Shown: one piece after another, positions 27,668 to 35,633 of the stretch
Numbering within the stretch: position 1 is the first letter of the stretch
Layout: each line of letters begins with the position of its first letter
Assembly: GCA_018267195.1 (NCBI GenBank)
Contig: JAFDYY010000023.1
Coordinates: 1 to 49,841 of the forward strand
Reading direction: 5' to 3'
Origin: Bacteroidota bacterium
Lineage (GTDB): Bacteria > Bacteroidota > Bacteroidia > Cytophagales > Cyclobacteriaceae
DNA length: 49,841 nt
Notes under the pieces: generated by a model
Told to the model about the DNA's origin: nothing
The model's database searches: none
What the model saw: the letters and a program-made list of their open reading frames with translations, nothing else
Made by a program: the position numbers and the translations under genes

Positions 27668-28666
27668 TTGTTCGCTTGTTTGGAATCATTTAGTTATCAC
27701 CCCCCCCTCACCTCTATTAACGAAAGCTATTTCGATGATATTGCTCTTTCTCTTTTTAAATACCAATACAAAAATAACCATCTTTATCAAACTTATGTAA
27801 ACCAGGTTGGAAAGGATGTTTCTACAGTAAAAATGGTAAATGATATTCCTTTTCTCCCCATCCGTTTTTTTAAAACACATCGGGTTGTTAGTGGTGAATG
27901 GAAACCGGAAGCCGTGTTTACCAGCAGTGCCACTACTGGCTCTACGGTAAGCAGCCACTATATACCGAGCCTGGTTTCGTATTTAAAAAATGCTACCCAT
28001 ATTTTTGAATCCTTTTATGGGAGTTTAACCAACTATCACTTTATAGCCTTGCTTCCATCGTATGCCGAGCGGAAGGGCTCATCGCTGATTGCCATGATCG
28101 ATCACTTTATCCGTTCTGATCAATCGGGAGAATCGGGTTACTACTTAACCGATTACCCGGCATTGATTTCGCAATTGACCAAGCTAAGTAAATCAAAAAA
28201 GAAAACGATGGTATGGGGAGTGTCTTTTGCTCTTCTTGATTTTGCAGAAAAATTTGAATTAGACTTGAGTAAATGTATTATCATGGAAACGGGCGGTATG
28301 AAGGGGAGAAGGAAAGAGTGGGTGAGAAAAGAACTGCACGATTTTTTAGGCAAACGGTTTAATAGTTCCCAGATTCATTCGGAATATGGAATGACGGAAC
28401 TAATGTCGCAGGGCTACTCTCCGGCACTTGGTTACTATCATGGCCCTAAGTGGATGAAAATACTGATTCGGGATATAAACGACCCGTTTGGGTGGGAGAG
28501 GCAAGGCGCTACCGGAGGGATTAATGTAATAGACTTGGCTAATACATATTCTTGTGCTTTTATAGAAACCGAGGATTTAGGTCGTATTAATGGAAATCTT
28601 GGGTTTGAGGTACTTGGCCGGATGGATAACTCGGATGTGAGGGGCTGTAATTTATTGTTAAACTGA
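27668..28666 (+). CDS. LuxE-like acyl-protein synthetase
   Basis: A 332-residue member of the LuxE/acyl-CoA ligase-like group of ANL adenylating enzymes. Visible features are 'TSSATTGSTVS' (the Ser/Thr/Gly-rich nucleotide loop), 'IIMETGGMKGRR' and 'IHSEYGMTELMSQGY' (the adenylate-binding YGxTE motif), followed by 'FIETEDLGRI'. LuxE activates fatty acid as acyl-AMP and transfers it to a cysteine. No luxC, luxD or luciferase gene is near, so this is not bioluminescence; a role in acylation of a surface or lipid product is inferred. The start is a TTG at 27668 or, as likely, the TTG at 27680. A run of eight C lies at 27700-27707 inside the coding region. Confidence 0.82.
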   Translation: MFACLESFSYHPPLTSINESYFDDIALSLFKYQYKNNHLYQTYVNQVGKDVSTVKMVNDIPFLPIRFFKTHRVVSGEWKPEAVFTSSATTGSTVSSHYIPSLVSYLKNATHIFESFYGSLTNYHFIALLPSYAERKGSSLIAMIDHFIRSDQSGESGYYLTDYPALISQLTKLSKSKKKTMVWGVSFALLDFAEKFELDLSKCIIMETGGMKGRRKEWVRKELHDFLGKRFNSSQIHSEYGMTELMSQGYSPALGYYHGPKWMKILIRDINDPFGWERQGATGGINVIDLANTYSCAFIETEDLGRINGNLGFEVLGRMDNSDVRGCNLLLN

Positions 28667-28679
28667 AGGACAGGCTCAG

Positions 28680-28710
28680 TTTGTTTGAAAATAAAAGATT
28701 TCTAAATTTG
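28680..28710 (+). promoter_or_regulatory. Perfect Bacteroidota promoter for a small lipoprotein gene
   Basis: TTTG at 28680-28683, exactly 19 nt, then TAAATTTG at 28703-28710. Both elements match the consensus fully. The ATG of the small lipoprotein follows 20 nt later. Confidence 0.75.
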
Positions 28711-28730
28711 TTAGCATCAAAACCAACCAC

Positions 28731-28844
28731 ATGAAAAAGATTATAGCATTTGTAGCCTTGATGGCTTTTTTAACGGCCTGTAGCCAGTACACTTGCCCTA
28801 CCTACAGTAAAAAAGAAATCAAACCTGCGTCAAAACGAATTTAA
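28731..28844 (+). CDS. 37-residue small lipoprotein
   Basis: A very short gene: ATG at 28731, TAA at 28842-28844. The product has a lysine start, a hydrophobic stretch and the lipobox 'LTAC' (Cys17), then about 20 residues with two further features, 'QYTCPTY' and a basic tail ending 'KPASKRI'. A consensus promoter directly upstream supports expression. Tiny lipoproteins with this plan are frequent in Cytophagales. Function unknown. It converges with the response regulator gene, 6 nt away. Confidence 0.75.
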   Translation: MKKIIAFVALMAFLTACSQYTCPTYSKKEIKPASKRI

Positions 28845-28850
28845 TTTACG

Positions 28851-30011
28851 CTAAAGGTATTTTTTTACGTCTGTTGGCCGGATTATGTCTTCGCACATAA
28901 TCAATAACCTTTCTACAACATTTTTCAGCTCTCGAATATTACCGGTCCATGGGTATTTTTTAAGTTCCTCCATTGCTTCGGGCGTAATTCCTTTATTCTT
29001 GGCACCATAATTTTTTGAGGCTTCTTGCATAAATTTTTCTACCAATAATGGAATATCATCCGGGCGATCGGCCAAAGGCGGAACTTTAATTACAATAACC
29101 GACAGGCGATGGTATAAATCTTCACGAAAACGGCCATCTAAAATTTCTTTCTTCAAGTCTTTATTGGTAGCGGCAAAAACCCGCACATCAACCACGATAT
29201 CTTTTTCGCCCCCTACACGTGTAATTTTATTTTCTTGCAATGCCCGAAGTACTTTGGCTTGGGCAGACAGGCTCATATCTCCTATTTCATCTAAAAATAA
29301 TGTACCATTTTCTGCCTGTTCAAACTTACCAGTCCGTTGTTTTATGGCCGATGTAAAGGCTCCCTTCTCATGGCCAAATAATTCGCTTTCTATTAGCTCG
29401 GCCGGTATTGCTGCACAATTTACTTCTATGAATGGAAAATTTTTTCGTTTACTTTTTTCGTGAAGTTGCCGGGCTACAAGTTCTTTTCCTGATCCATTGG
29501 GGCCGGTAATTAAAACGCGTGCATCGGTAGGAGCCACCTTTTCAATCATGTTAAGTACTTCATTTAGCGCAAGCGATGCTCCGATCATAGTGCCCTGGGT
29601 AGAGATTTTTTTTCTGAGCCGGTCGGTTTCCTGTACTAAATTTGTTTTGTCTAGAGCATTTCGCAGGGTAATTAATAGCCGGTTTAGATCGGGTGGTTTT
29701 TGCAGAAAATCATAGGCACCGTTTTTTACAGCATCTACGGCAAGCTCGGTAGAGCCATGGGCGGAAATCATAATAAAGGCAGTATCTATTTCTTTTGCCT
29801 TTGCTTTCAGTAACACTTCCATGCCATCTACCTTAGGCATTTTAATATCGCAGAAGGCTACATCATAATGTTCGCCCTCTAATTTGGCTAAGCCTTCTTG
29901 CCCGTCTTTAGCTTCATCTATTTGCAGGTTCAGTTCTTTTTGATCTTTTAAAATATCTTTTAAAACGGCCCGGATACTGGCCTCGTCTTCAATGATTAGA
30001 ATTTTTGGCAT
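28851..30011 (-). CDS. NtrC-like response regulator without DNA-binding domain
   Basis: A 386-residue protein with an N-terminal receiver (phospho-acceptor Asp55 in 'FCDIKMP') and a central AAA+ domain: Walker A 'GPNGSGKE' (170-177), Walker B 'GTLFLDEIGD' (236-245) and the arginine-containing 'RFREDLYHRLSV'. The sigma54-contact loop reads GAFTSA (217-222) instead of GAFTGA. The chain stops right after the AAA+ lid ('NIRELKNVVERLL', 'DVKKYL'), so the Fis-type helix-turn-helix seen in most family members is absent. No HTH is encoded downstream in any frame before the neighbouring gene. It may act from solution on sigma54-RNA polymerase, or in another way. No kinase gene is adjacent. Confidence 0.9.
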   Translation of the reverse strand: MPKILIIEDEASIRAVLKDILKDQKELNLQIDEAKDGQEGLAKLEGEHYDVAFCDIKMPKVDGMEVLLKAKAKEIDTAFIMISAHGSTELAVDAVKNGAYDFLQKPPDLNRLLITLRNALDKTNLVQETDRLRKKISTQGTMIGASLALNEVLNMIEKVAPTDARVLITGPNGSGKELVARQLHEKSKRKNFPFIEVNCAAIPAELIESELFGHEKGAFTSAIKQRTGKFEQAENGTLFLDEIGDMSLSAQAKVLRALQENKITRVGGEKDIVVDVRVFAATNKDLKKEILDGRFREDLYHRLSVIVIKVPPLADRPDDIPLLVEKFMQEASKNYGAKNKGITPEAMEELKKYPWTGNIRELKNVVERLLIMCEDIIRPTDVKKYL

Positions 30012-30043
30012 AGTTTGCTAGGTGAACAGGTTTCTAATTTATC

Positions 30044-30074
30044 CATAAAAAAAGCCCTACACAGGCAGGGCTTT
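30044..30074 (-). terminator. Terminator of the minus-strand signalling block
   Basis: Read on the minus strand: stem AAAGCCCT (30074-30067) and AGGGCTTT (30058-30051), 8-nt loop, then a T run into 30044. It ends the secreted-protein gene and separates the block from the response regulator. Confidence 0.85.
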
Positions 30075-30091
30075 AAGTGCTTCAGGTTAGG

Positions 30092-30520
30092 TTATCTTTT
30101 AAAACCCAATGCGCTTCCGCCACATTTCCCTCCACCTCCATCAAACGTATATTGAATGTAATAGATGCCGGTAGCATTGCAGGGATAGGCAATGGCACTA
30201 ATAAACTGGCCATTGATTTTACTGGTAGCCACTTTGTTGCGGCCAGAATCAAATAAAGTTACTACAATGCCATCCGTAGCTGCGCCATTGGCGCAAAGGT
30301 TAATCATGTATTGTGTTCCCTTGGTAAAAACGTAGCTGTATTCTACTTTTTCTTTAGATCCACCTTCGCCATCTACTTTGTAGCTTTTCAAAAAATTAAA
30401 ACCGGTAGCCAACTTGGGGATGCAGGCATTGGCAAAATTTTCTGAATTACACTGGCTGGCCAAAGGAGTACTTAACGCAATCAATGAGAGCAAAAAAACA
30501 GAAGAGATTATCTTTTTCAT
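30092..30520 (-). CDS. Hypothetical exported protein
   Basis: A 142-residue protein with a signal peptide (residues 1-22, 'ALSTPLASQ'). The mature part is small and Cys-containing (six Cys after the signal), with a beta-sandwich look like PPC-type domains ('YSYVFTKGTQYMINLCANG', 'GIYYIQYTFDGGGGKCGG'). It lies 16 nt after the upstream lipoprotein gene and shares its promoter and terminator. Function unknown; placement behind the SiaABC block may mean it is exported or controlled together with it. Confidence 0.78.
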   Translation of the reverse strand: MKKIISSVFLLSLIALSTPLASQCNSENFANACIPKLATGFNFLKSYKVDGEGGSKEKVEYSYVFTKGTQYMINLCANGAATDGIVVTLFDSGRNKVATSKINGQFISAIAYPCNATGIYYIQYTFDGGGGKCGGSALGFKR

Positions 30521-30536
30521 AAAGTTGATATTGCAG

Positions 30537-31433
30537 TTAGTTAGCTATTTTAGTTCGGATTGAATTAGTAATAGACGATATGTTCTGTACATCGGCATCG
30601 GTTATGTCAATAGTGGTTGTGCTGTTGTCTTTTATAACCGCTACTCCGTTTACTACTTCCATAGAAGACTCTTTATAGGTGTAGGTTATTTTTATTTTAT
30701 CAAAGGCAGCTTTCAAGTCGGTTAAATCCTTCAATAACGATGCCATATTTTCATCCTCTTTATAGAAGCCAAATAAAAGAACAATTTGTTCCAAAATAAT
30801 TTTTTGTTCTCCGATTTTCTCCCTCAACTCTTTACTTTTAGGGTTTTTAGAGGCAACCTGACAGGTTATTTGCATGGCTTCCAGCCATCCTCCGGTTAGC
30901 AGTAATACGCTTAAATTGGCGCGTCCCTGAGTTTGCAGGTAATGATTAATGCTGTTGAAATTTTGAGTGGTAATCAGCAATAAAGAATCCAGATTTTTGC
31001 TGTTGGTAGCTAAGCGGCCGATGGTTTCAATATCGAAAAACTGACCAATATTCAACTCATTGGCTAGTGATTTGATGGAGGCCAGATATTTAATGCCGTC
31101 TTTATTTTGCTGGTAGATGTTGGTGTACCCCAAATCTGTGCCGTATACTCCTAAATTAATGGCTTTTTTAAAATTGCTGTTGTACTTAGAAAGGTTATCG
31201 GGGCTATTCAGCAATGAATAGTTGTATTTGGTGCCTGATTCTTTCAGCAATACGGAAATTTCCAATGGGCTTGGAATTTGCTCCAGAATACTGTTGATCA
31301 CGGCCTCATCTATCGTGGGGCCTTTTTTAGCAGAATCGAGGCTATTGAGAAAGGCCTGTTCGTCAGGCTTTTTGGTTTTTCCGCAAGCAACAAGAAGGAG
31401 AGTTGCTGCCAATGCGATTATTACGCTTTTCAT
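30537..31433 (-). CDS. Hypothetical lipoprotein
   Basis: A 298-residue protein with a lipoprotein signal (hydrophobic residues 4-15, lipobox 'LLVAC', Cys17) and an all-helical mature part ('SKELREKIGEQKIILEQIVLLFGF', split here as one long amphipathic helix). No known motif. It has its own consensus promoter in the gap after the ABC transporter gene, so it can be expressed apart from the upstream block. It is followed by the small exported protein. Function unknown. Confidence 0.8.
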   Translation of the reverse strand: MKSVIIALAATLLLVACGKTKKPDEQAFLNSLDSAKKGPTIDEAVINSILEQIPSPLEISVLLKESGTKYNYSLLNSPDNLSKYNSNFKKAINLGVYGTDLGYTNIYQQNKDGIKYLASIKSLANELNIGQFFDIETIGRLATNSKNLDSLLLITTQNFNSINHYLQTQGRANLSVLLLTGGWLEAMQITCQVASKNPKSKELREKIGEQKIILEQIVLLFGFYKEDENMASLLKDLTDLKAAFDKIKITYTYKESSMEVVNGVAVIKDNSTTTIDITDADVQNISSITNSIRTKIAN

Positions 31434-31449
31434 AACATCAAGTTGATTA

Positions 31450-31479
31450 CAAAATTATAAATTCAATTATGGTTACAAA
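31450..31479 (-). promoter_or_regulatory. Perfect Bacteroidota promoter inside the signalling block
   Basis: On the minus strand: TTTG (31479-31476), 18 nt, TAATTTTG (31457-31450), both perfect. It lies between the ABC transporter gene and the lipoprotein gene and gives a 16-nt leader. Confidence 0.7.
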
Positions 31480-31482
31480 ACT

Positions 31483-34400
31483 TTATTTCCTGCGGAAAGG
31501 AACAGTTACTTTGTTGGGAATCTTCATATTACCAAACAAATCTACCAGTTTTCTGAGCCATTCCCGATGTAAAGCCAAATAACAAACAGCGGCCATACAC
31601 CAGATTACTAAAATATTGAACAAGTAGGTGCTTACCGTTGTACCGAGTAGGTTCTTTTCGGGTAAAAAGAAAGCCGTACGATAATCAACCACACTAGTTG
31701 GCTTAATTTCTTGAAAGATGGGGTTAATCTGTTGAATCAACTTACCATCGTATTCCAGCAATCGTTCTTTTACCGATACGTTTTTTACTAAATCGCTTAG
31801 GCTTTCGTTATAGTAAGTATTCTTTTCCTGATTGATGTTAATTCCGCTTTTTTCGTAAAATGCCATCTTCTTTTCGATGAGGTTCACATTTTCGTTATAG
31901 ATTTTTTGATAATGTTTTCGATACTCTTCAATATAGGCATCGAGCATCATGCCCTTTACTTTGGTGTATTTTAACTGAGTAAAGTCTTCTTCAATATTTA
32001 TTTTCTCAAAACCTGCTCGAAAGGGCTCGTTGCGCAGGTTGTCGAGTAAAATAGTTAGCTGGTGCGCTACCAGAGCCTTTACCGAATCATTTTTGTTTTC
32101 AAAATTTTCGAGCACAAAAAGATTTCTCTTTTTCAATTCATCGGCCAAGTAAGCAGTTTTGAAATCGGCCTTGGCTTCTTCTCTTTCGTAGTGATAGAAA
32201 GGATCTTCGTATTCGTTGTTTTTAAATTGATAAACGGCCATGGCTTCATAAGCCCACCGGGAGGCCATAAAATCGGCTACCAGCGGCACCTTTCCTTTTG
32301 TGCTGATGATGTTATTCAGTTTATCGAAGCTAAAAAGCAAGCCGCTCAAAATCATTTGAGGAATGAGTAGGAGGGGAATCATTACATAGACGGTTACGGC
32401 CGAATTAAAAGCCGAAGAAATATTTAACCCCAGCACATTAGCAAAACAGGAGGTAGAAAAGAGCACCAGCCACATGGCGAAGGTCATGCCGTGGATTTCT
32501 AAAATAAGATTGCCGACTACCACAAACATGAATGTTTGAACTGCCGAAAGCAAAAACAGAATGTTTAGTTTGGATATGAGATAACTGTTCCAGCTAAGAT
32601 TTAAAAACGACTCGCGCTTTAATATCTTCCGGTCGCGGATGATTTCCTCTGCGCTTACGGTAAGCCCCATAAACAAAGCCACAATAATGGACATTAGCAG
32701 AAATGCCGGAAAGTTGTCGTTAAACCGGAATACATATTCTTTTCCGCCCGGTGCGCTTTTGTATTTGATAATAAACGTCAGAATAATGGCCAACAAAGGA
32801 GCCTCCAGCAGGTTGATTAACAAGTATTGTTTGTTGCTGAGTTTGGCCAGAAAATCGCGCGTAGTAAAAATAACGGTTTGTTTTAAACGGCTGGGGATAC
32901 GCAACGTGCTGGGAGGTGCTTCTTTAATGTCTGCTACCGGGCTTACATTAAAGCGTGTACGGTACATATCGTGCCACTGCGGAGGGGTTATTTTTCGTTT
33001 GGTAGTGGGCTGCCCATATTCATCCACTACTTTCGATTCTATGATGTTAAAAATCTGTTCAGGATTTACGTTCCCGCAGGTTTCGCATTGGCCACGGTTG
33101 CTGTCAACCTGATGCGTTGCTTTTTTGAAATAGGTTACGGCTTCTACCGGGGCACCATAGTAGGCCTGATAGCCGCCTGTATCCATGATGATCATCTTAT
33201 CAAACATTTTATAAATGTCGGATGAGGGCTGGTGGATCACCACAAAGATTAACTTTCCTTTCAGGGATAATTCTTTCAGTAAGTCTATTACATTTTCAGA
33301 ATCGCGCGAAGACAAGCCAGACGTGGGCTCATCTAAAAATAAAATGGCCGGTTCACGAATTAGTTCTAGGGCAATGTTTAGCCGCTTGCGTTGGCCACCG
33401 CTTATTTTTTTATCAAGTACACTGCCTACGGTAAGGTCTTTGCGCTGATCAAGGCCAAGGTTTACGAGCGTATTCATAACACGCTCGTGCAATTCTTTTT
33501 CGGTGAAATGAGAGAAACAGAGCTTGGCGTTATAGTAAAGATTTTGATAAACGGTAAGCTCTTCAATCAATAAATCATCTTGCGATACAAACCCGATAAC
33601 GCCTTCTATTTTTTCTTTTTCGGTGTGGATGTTAAACCCGTTAATCTTTATTTCTCCGGTAGAGGGTTGCTCTAAGCCAGCCAGGGTAAGCAGCAATGTA
33701 GTTTTGCCGGCTCCGCTGGCGCCCATGATGCCGATAAGTTTACCGGGGCCTTCGGAAATAACCACGTTGCGTAAACCAATGGCTCCATTGGGAAATTTGA
33801 ATTCTTCTATGTGGGCATTGAACGACAGTTTAGTCGTTTTTATCTCCTCGTTAAAATGGGCTACTAAATCGCTGTAATAAAGAGCATCGCCACCTTGTGT
33901 TTTTATGGTGCTGCCGTGCGAAAACAGGTACACTTTATTGGGCTGCATAATGAACCCGTTGAGCATGTTCGATTGCTCGCCCAGGTATTTACTAAAATAC
34001 ATGTCCACACTTTTTACACGCAGAAAGACCAGTTGTCCCTCAATATGGGCATGGGCATGCTTTTGATTTTCGGCCGATTTACTTTCGGCTGAATTGACTA
34101 ACAAAACATCTTTAAAATTAAGGTCTTCAACTTTTTCGGCAATGATAAATGTTTCAACCAATTTGTATTCTTCTTGCCCGATATTAAATACCGTAGAAAC
34201 GGTATTGATAATCTCAATCCGCTGCGGAGTAAAATTTTTATCGGAACCGATTAACTCCAGCAATTTGATCAGCACTACTACTTTTTGCTTCTGCGTTAAC
34301 GTTTTGTTGATCTTCTTGCAGATACCCAGTGTCTTTACAGAATCTTTTACCGAGGTGAGTTTGTTTTTTTCGTCATCGCCTTTTCCTTGTTTGTTGTAGC

Positions 34401-34566
34401 CGGAATACTCATCGTATAATACGAGATATTCCTTAATGGTGTCCTGATCAAGTTCTTGCTGAAAGAAGTTAATGACAAACTGGCGCTCGTTTTCTGTTAC
34501 ACCGCCATCTTGCTTGGTAATGATGGCAAACAACTGCGTTAGCGCCTTTAGTATTTCCTCACTCAT
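31483..34566 (-). CDS. ABCG-type ABC transporter with N-terminal TerB-like domain
   Basis: A 1027-residue half-transporter. Residues 1-150 form a helical TerB-like domain with acidic patches ('KQDGGVTENERQ', 'GSDKNFTPQR'). Residues 175-245 form a small beta domain. The ATPase follows: Walker A 'GASGAGKTT' (282-290), signature 'SGGQR' (389-393), Walker B 'ILFLDEPT' (408-415), H-loop His445. A CxxC ('CETCG') precedes the ABC2 membrane part, with six predicted helices; a large soluble insert of about 180 residues lies between helices 5 and 6. Order ATPase-then-membrane is that of ABCG/White exporters. It follows siaC by 90 nt, a gap that holds a long inverted repeat. Substrate unknown; lipid or polymer export is possible. 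Confidence 0.88.
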   Translation of the reverse strand: MSEEILKALTQLFAIITKQDGGVTENERQFVINFFQQELDQDTIKEYLVLYDEYSGYNKQGKGDDEKNKLTSVKDSVKTLGICKKINKTLTQKQKVVVLIKLLELIGSDKNFTPQRIEIINTVSTVFNIGQEEYKLVETFIIAEKVEDLNFKDVLLVNSAESKSAENQKHAHAHIEGQLVFLRVKSVDMYFSKYLGEQSNMLNGFIMQPNKVYLFSHGSTIKTQGGDALYYSDLVAHFNEEIKTTKLSFNAHIEEFKFPNGAIGLRNVVISEGPGKLIGIMGASGAGKTTLLLTLAGLEQPSTGEIKINGFNIHTEKEKIEGVIGFVSQDDLLIEELTVYQNLYYNAKLCFSHFTEKELHERVMNTLVNLGLDQRKDLTVGSVLDKKISGGQRKRLNIALELIREPAILFLDEPTSGLSSRDSENVIDLLKELSLKGKLIFVVIHQPSSDIYKMFDKMIIMDTGGYQAYYGAPVEAVTYFKKATHQVDSNRGQCETCGNVNPEQIFNIIESKVVDEYGQPTTKRKITPPQWHDMYRTRFNVSPVADIKEAPPSTLRIPSRLKQTVIFTTRDFLAKLSNKQYLLINLLEAPLLAIILTFIIKYKSAPGGKEYVFRFNDNFPAFLLMSIIVALFMGLTVSAEEIIRDRKILKRESFLNLSWNSYLISKLNILFLLSAVQTFMFVVVGNLILEIHGMTFAMWLVLFSTSCFANVLGLNISSAFNSAVTVYVMIPLLLIPQMILSGLLFSFDKLNNIISTKGKVPLVADFMASRWAYEAMAVYQFKNNEYEDPFYHYEREEAKADFKTAYLADELKKRNLFVLENFENKNDSVKALVAHQLTILLDNLRNEPFRAGFEKINIEEDFTQLKYTKVKGMMLDAYIEEYRKHYQKIYNENVNLIEKKMAFYEKSGININQEKNTYYNESLSDLVKNVSVKERLLEYDGKLIQQINPIFQEIKPTSVVDYRTAFFLPEKNLLGTTVSTYLFNILVIWCMAAVCYLALHREWLRKLVDLFGNMKIPNKVTVPFRRK

Positions 34567-34587
34567 GAGTAGGGGGAAAGGTTATCA

Positions 34588-34637
34588 AGCCACCAGTAAT
34601 CATTTAAAAAAGGTATGAAAAACGACTGCTGGTGGCT
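34588..34637. repeat. Inverted repeat between siaC and the ABC transporter gene
   Basis: AGCCACCAG (34588-34596) and CTGGTGGCT (34629-34637) are perfect 9-bp arms with a 32-nt AT-rich loop. No T run follows on either strand. It could be an operator, an mRNA processing hairpin or an attenuator controlling the transporter relative to the Sia genes. Confidence 0.6.
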
Positions 34638-34656
34638 GTTCACCGGTTATTATTTT

Positions 34657-35019
34657 TTAATAGGTTTTAAATTCAAACGGAATTTCTACCAACTCAGAAA
34701 ATTCTTGACCGGCCTCTTCCATATCTTCATCGTCATCATGAAAATACCAGAGTATTTTCATGCTCTTTATGTCTTCCAGAGCCGAGAGCACATCCAGTAT
34801 TAGTTTGGAGGAGGCTGTATTGAAATATTCCAGTTTAAAGGTGAAATCGGTATTGGCATTGGGTTCGGCACCATAGGCTTTAATCCACTCCAGCACAGGC
34901 CTGTAAAATTCGGCAGAATCTTCCGGCAGCGAGCGTCCACTGATTTCAAAAATTCCATTCTTTTTATCCAGCAAGATGGTAGGGGTGTCTTCCGTTCCTT
35001 TAAGATTTAATATGTCCAT
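34657..35019 (-). CDS. siaC: SiaC-like regulatory phosphoprotein (DUF1987)
   Basis: A 120-residue protein matching the SiaC family. The phosphorylation region reads 'EYFNTASSK', and Thr68 falls at the same residue number as the phosphorylated Thr68 of Pseudomonas aeruginosa SiaC. 'TPTILLDKKNGIFEISGRS' is the family N-terminal strand. In Pseudomonas the unphosphorylated form binds and activates the cyclase SiaD, SiaB phosphorylates it and SiaA reverses that. The gene follows siaB by 26 nt. No siaD is in the window, so its partner is open. Confidence 0.88.
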   Translation of the reverse strand: MDILNLKGTEDTPTILLDKKNGIFEISGRSLPEDSAEFYRPVLEWIKAYGAEPNANTDFTFKLEYFNTASSKLILDVLSALEDIKSMKILWYFHDDDEDMEEAGQEFSELVEIPFEFKTY

Positions 35020-35045
35020 GATTGATGTATTTATAAGTTAATAGA

Positions 35046-35600
35046 TTATTCTTTTTCGCGCGAGATATTCACTTTCAGGCAGAAGAAATCATGTTCGGCA
35101 TCCATAGGAGCAAACACAAATTCCAGTTTCTCACCCGACTTACGAGCCATATCTACAAAGCCGAGCCCGGCTCCTCCTTTTTCAGAGATTTGCGTGTTTT
35201 TGATAATCTCTTTATACATTTCTTTCAGACCTTCTTTGTCTTTGCTGTTCAGGTCATCAAGATTTTTGGTGAGTTGGGCCACCTTGTCTTTCTGGATGGG
35301 GTTGCCCGTCATAACCGAATACTGCTTGTCGTCTCGGCTGATGAGAAAGATGGCGCTCTTGCTCAGCAGCGAGCCGGCACGCATGCCCTGTTCACTGCTG
35401 TGCCGGACAATGTTTTGAAGCGCCTCTACCATTACGTTGAAGACTTTTCTTTTAATGCTTGAGTCTTCTCCGGAAGAGTCAAGGTTTCGCTCGGCCATAG
35501 AAAGGATTGACTTGGTGGTTTCTTGGGTGAAGTCGCCTTCATATACCAAGATCACCTTTTGTGCCATCATGGCGCGGTGCAACTCATAAATATAGTTCAT
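35046..35600 (-). CDS. siaB: SiaB-like protein kinase (HATPase fold)
   Basis: A 184-residue member of the SiaB family, a serine/threonine-type kinase with a histidine-kinase-like ATPase fold. The N box 'EALQNIVRH' (Glu59, Asn63) and G box 'GGAGLGFVDMA' are clear. It should phosphorylate SiaC on Thr68. Length agrees with the family (about 180). It lies 33 nt downstream of siaA and 26 nt upstream of siaC. Confidence 0.88.
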   Translation of the reverse strand: MNYIYELHRAMMAQKVILVYEGDFTQETTKSILSMAERNLDSSGEDSSIKRKVFNVMVEALQNIVRHSSEQGMRAGSLLSKSAIFLISRDDKQYSVMTGNPIQKDKVAQLTKNLDDLNSKDKEGLKEMYKEIIKNTQISEKGGAGLGFVDMARKSGEKLEFVFAPMDAEHDFFCLKVNISREKE

Positions 35601-35633
35601 TGCTTGTGGGATTGAAGTTCCGAAATTTAAAGT

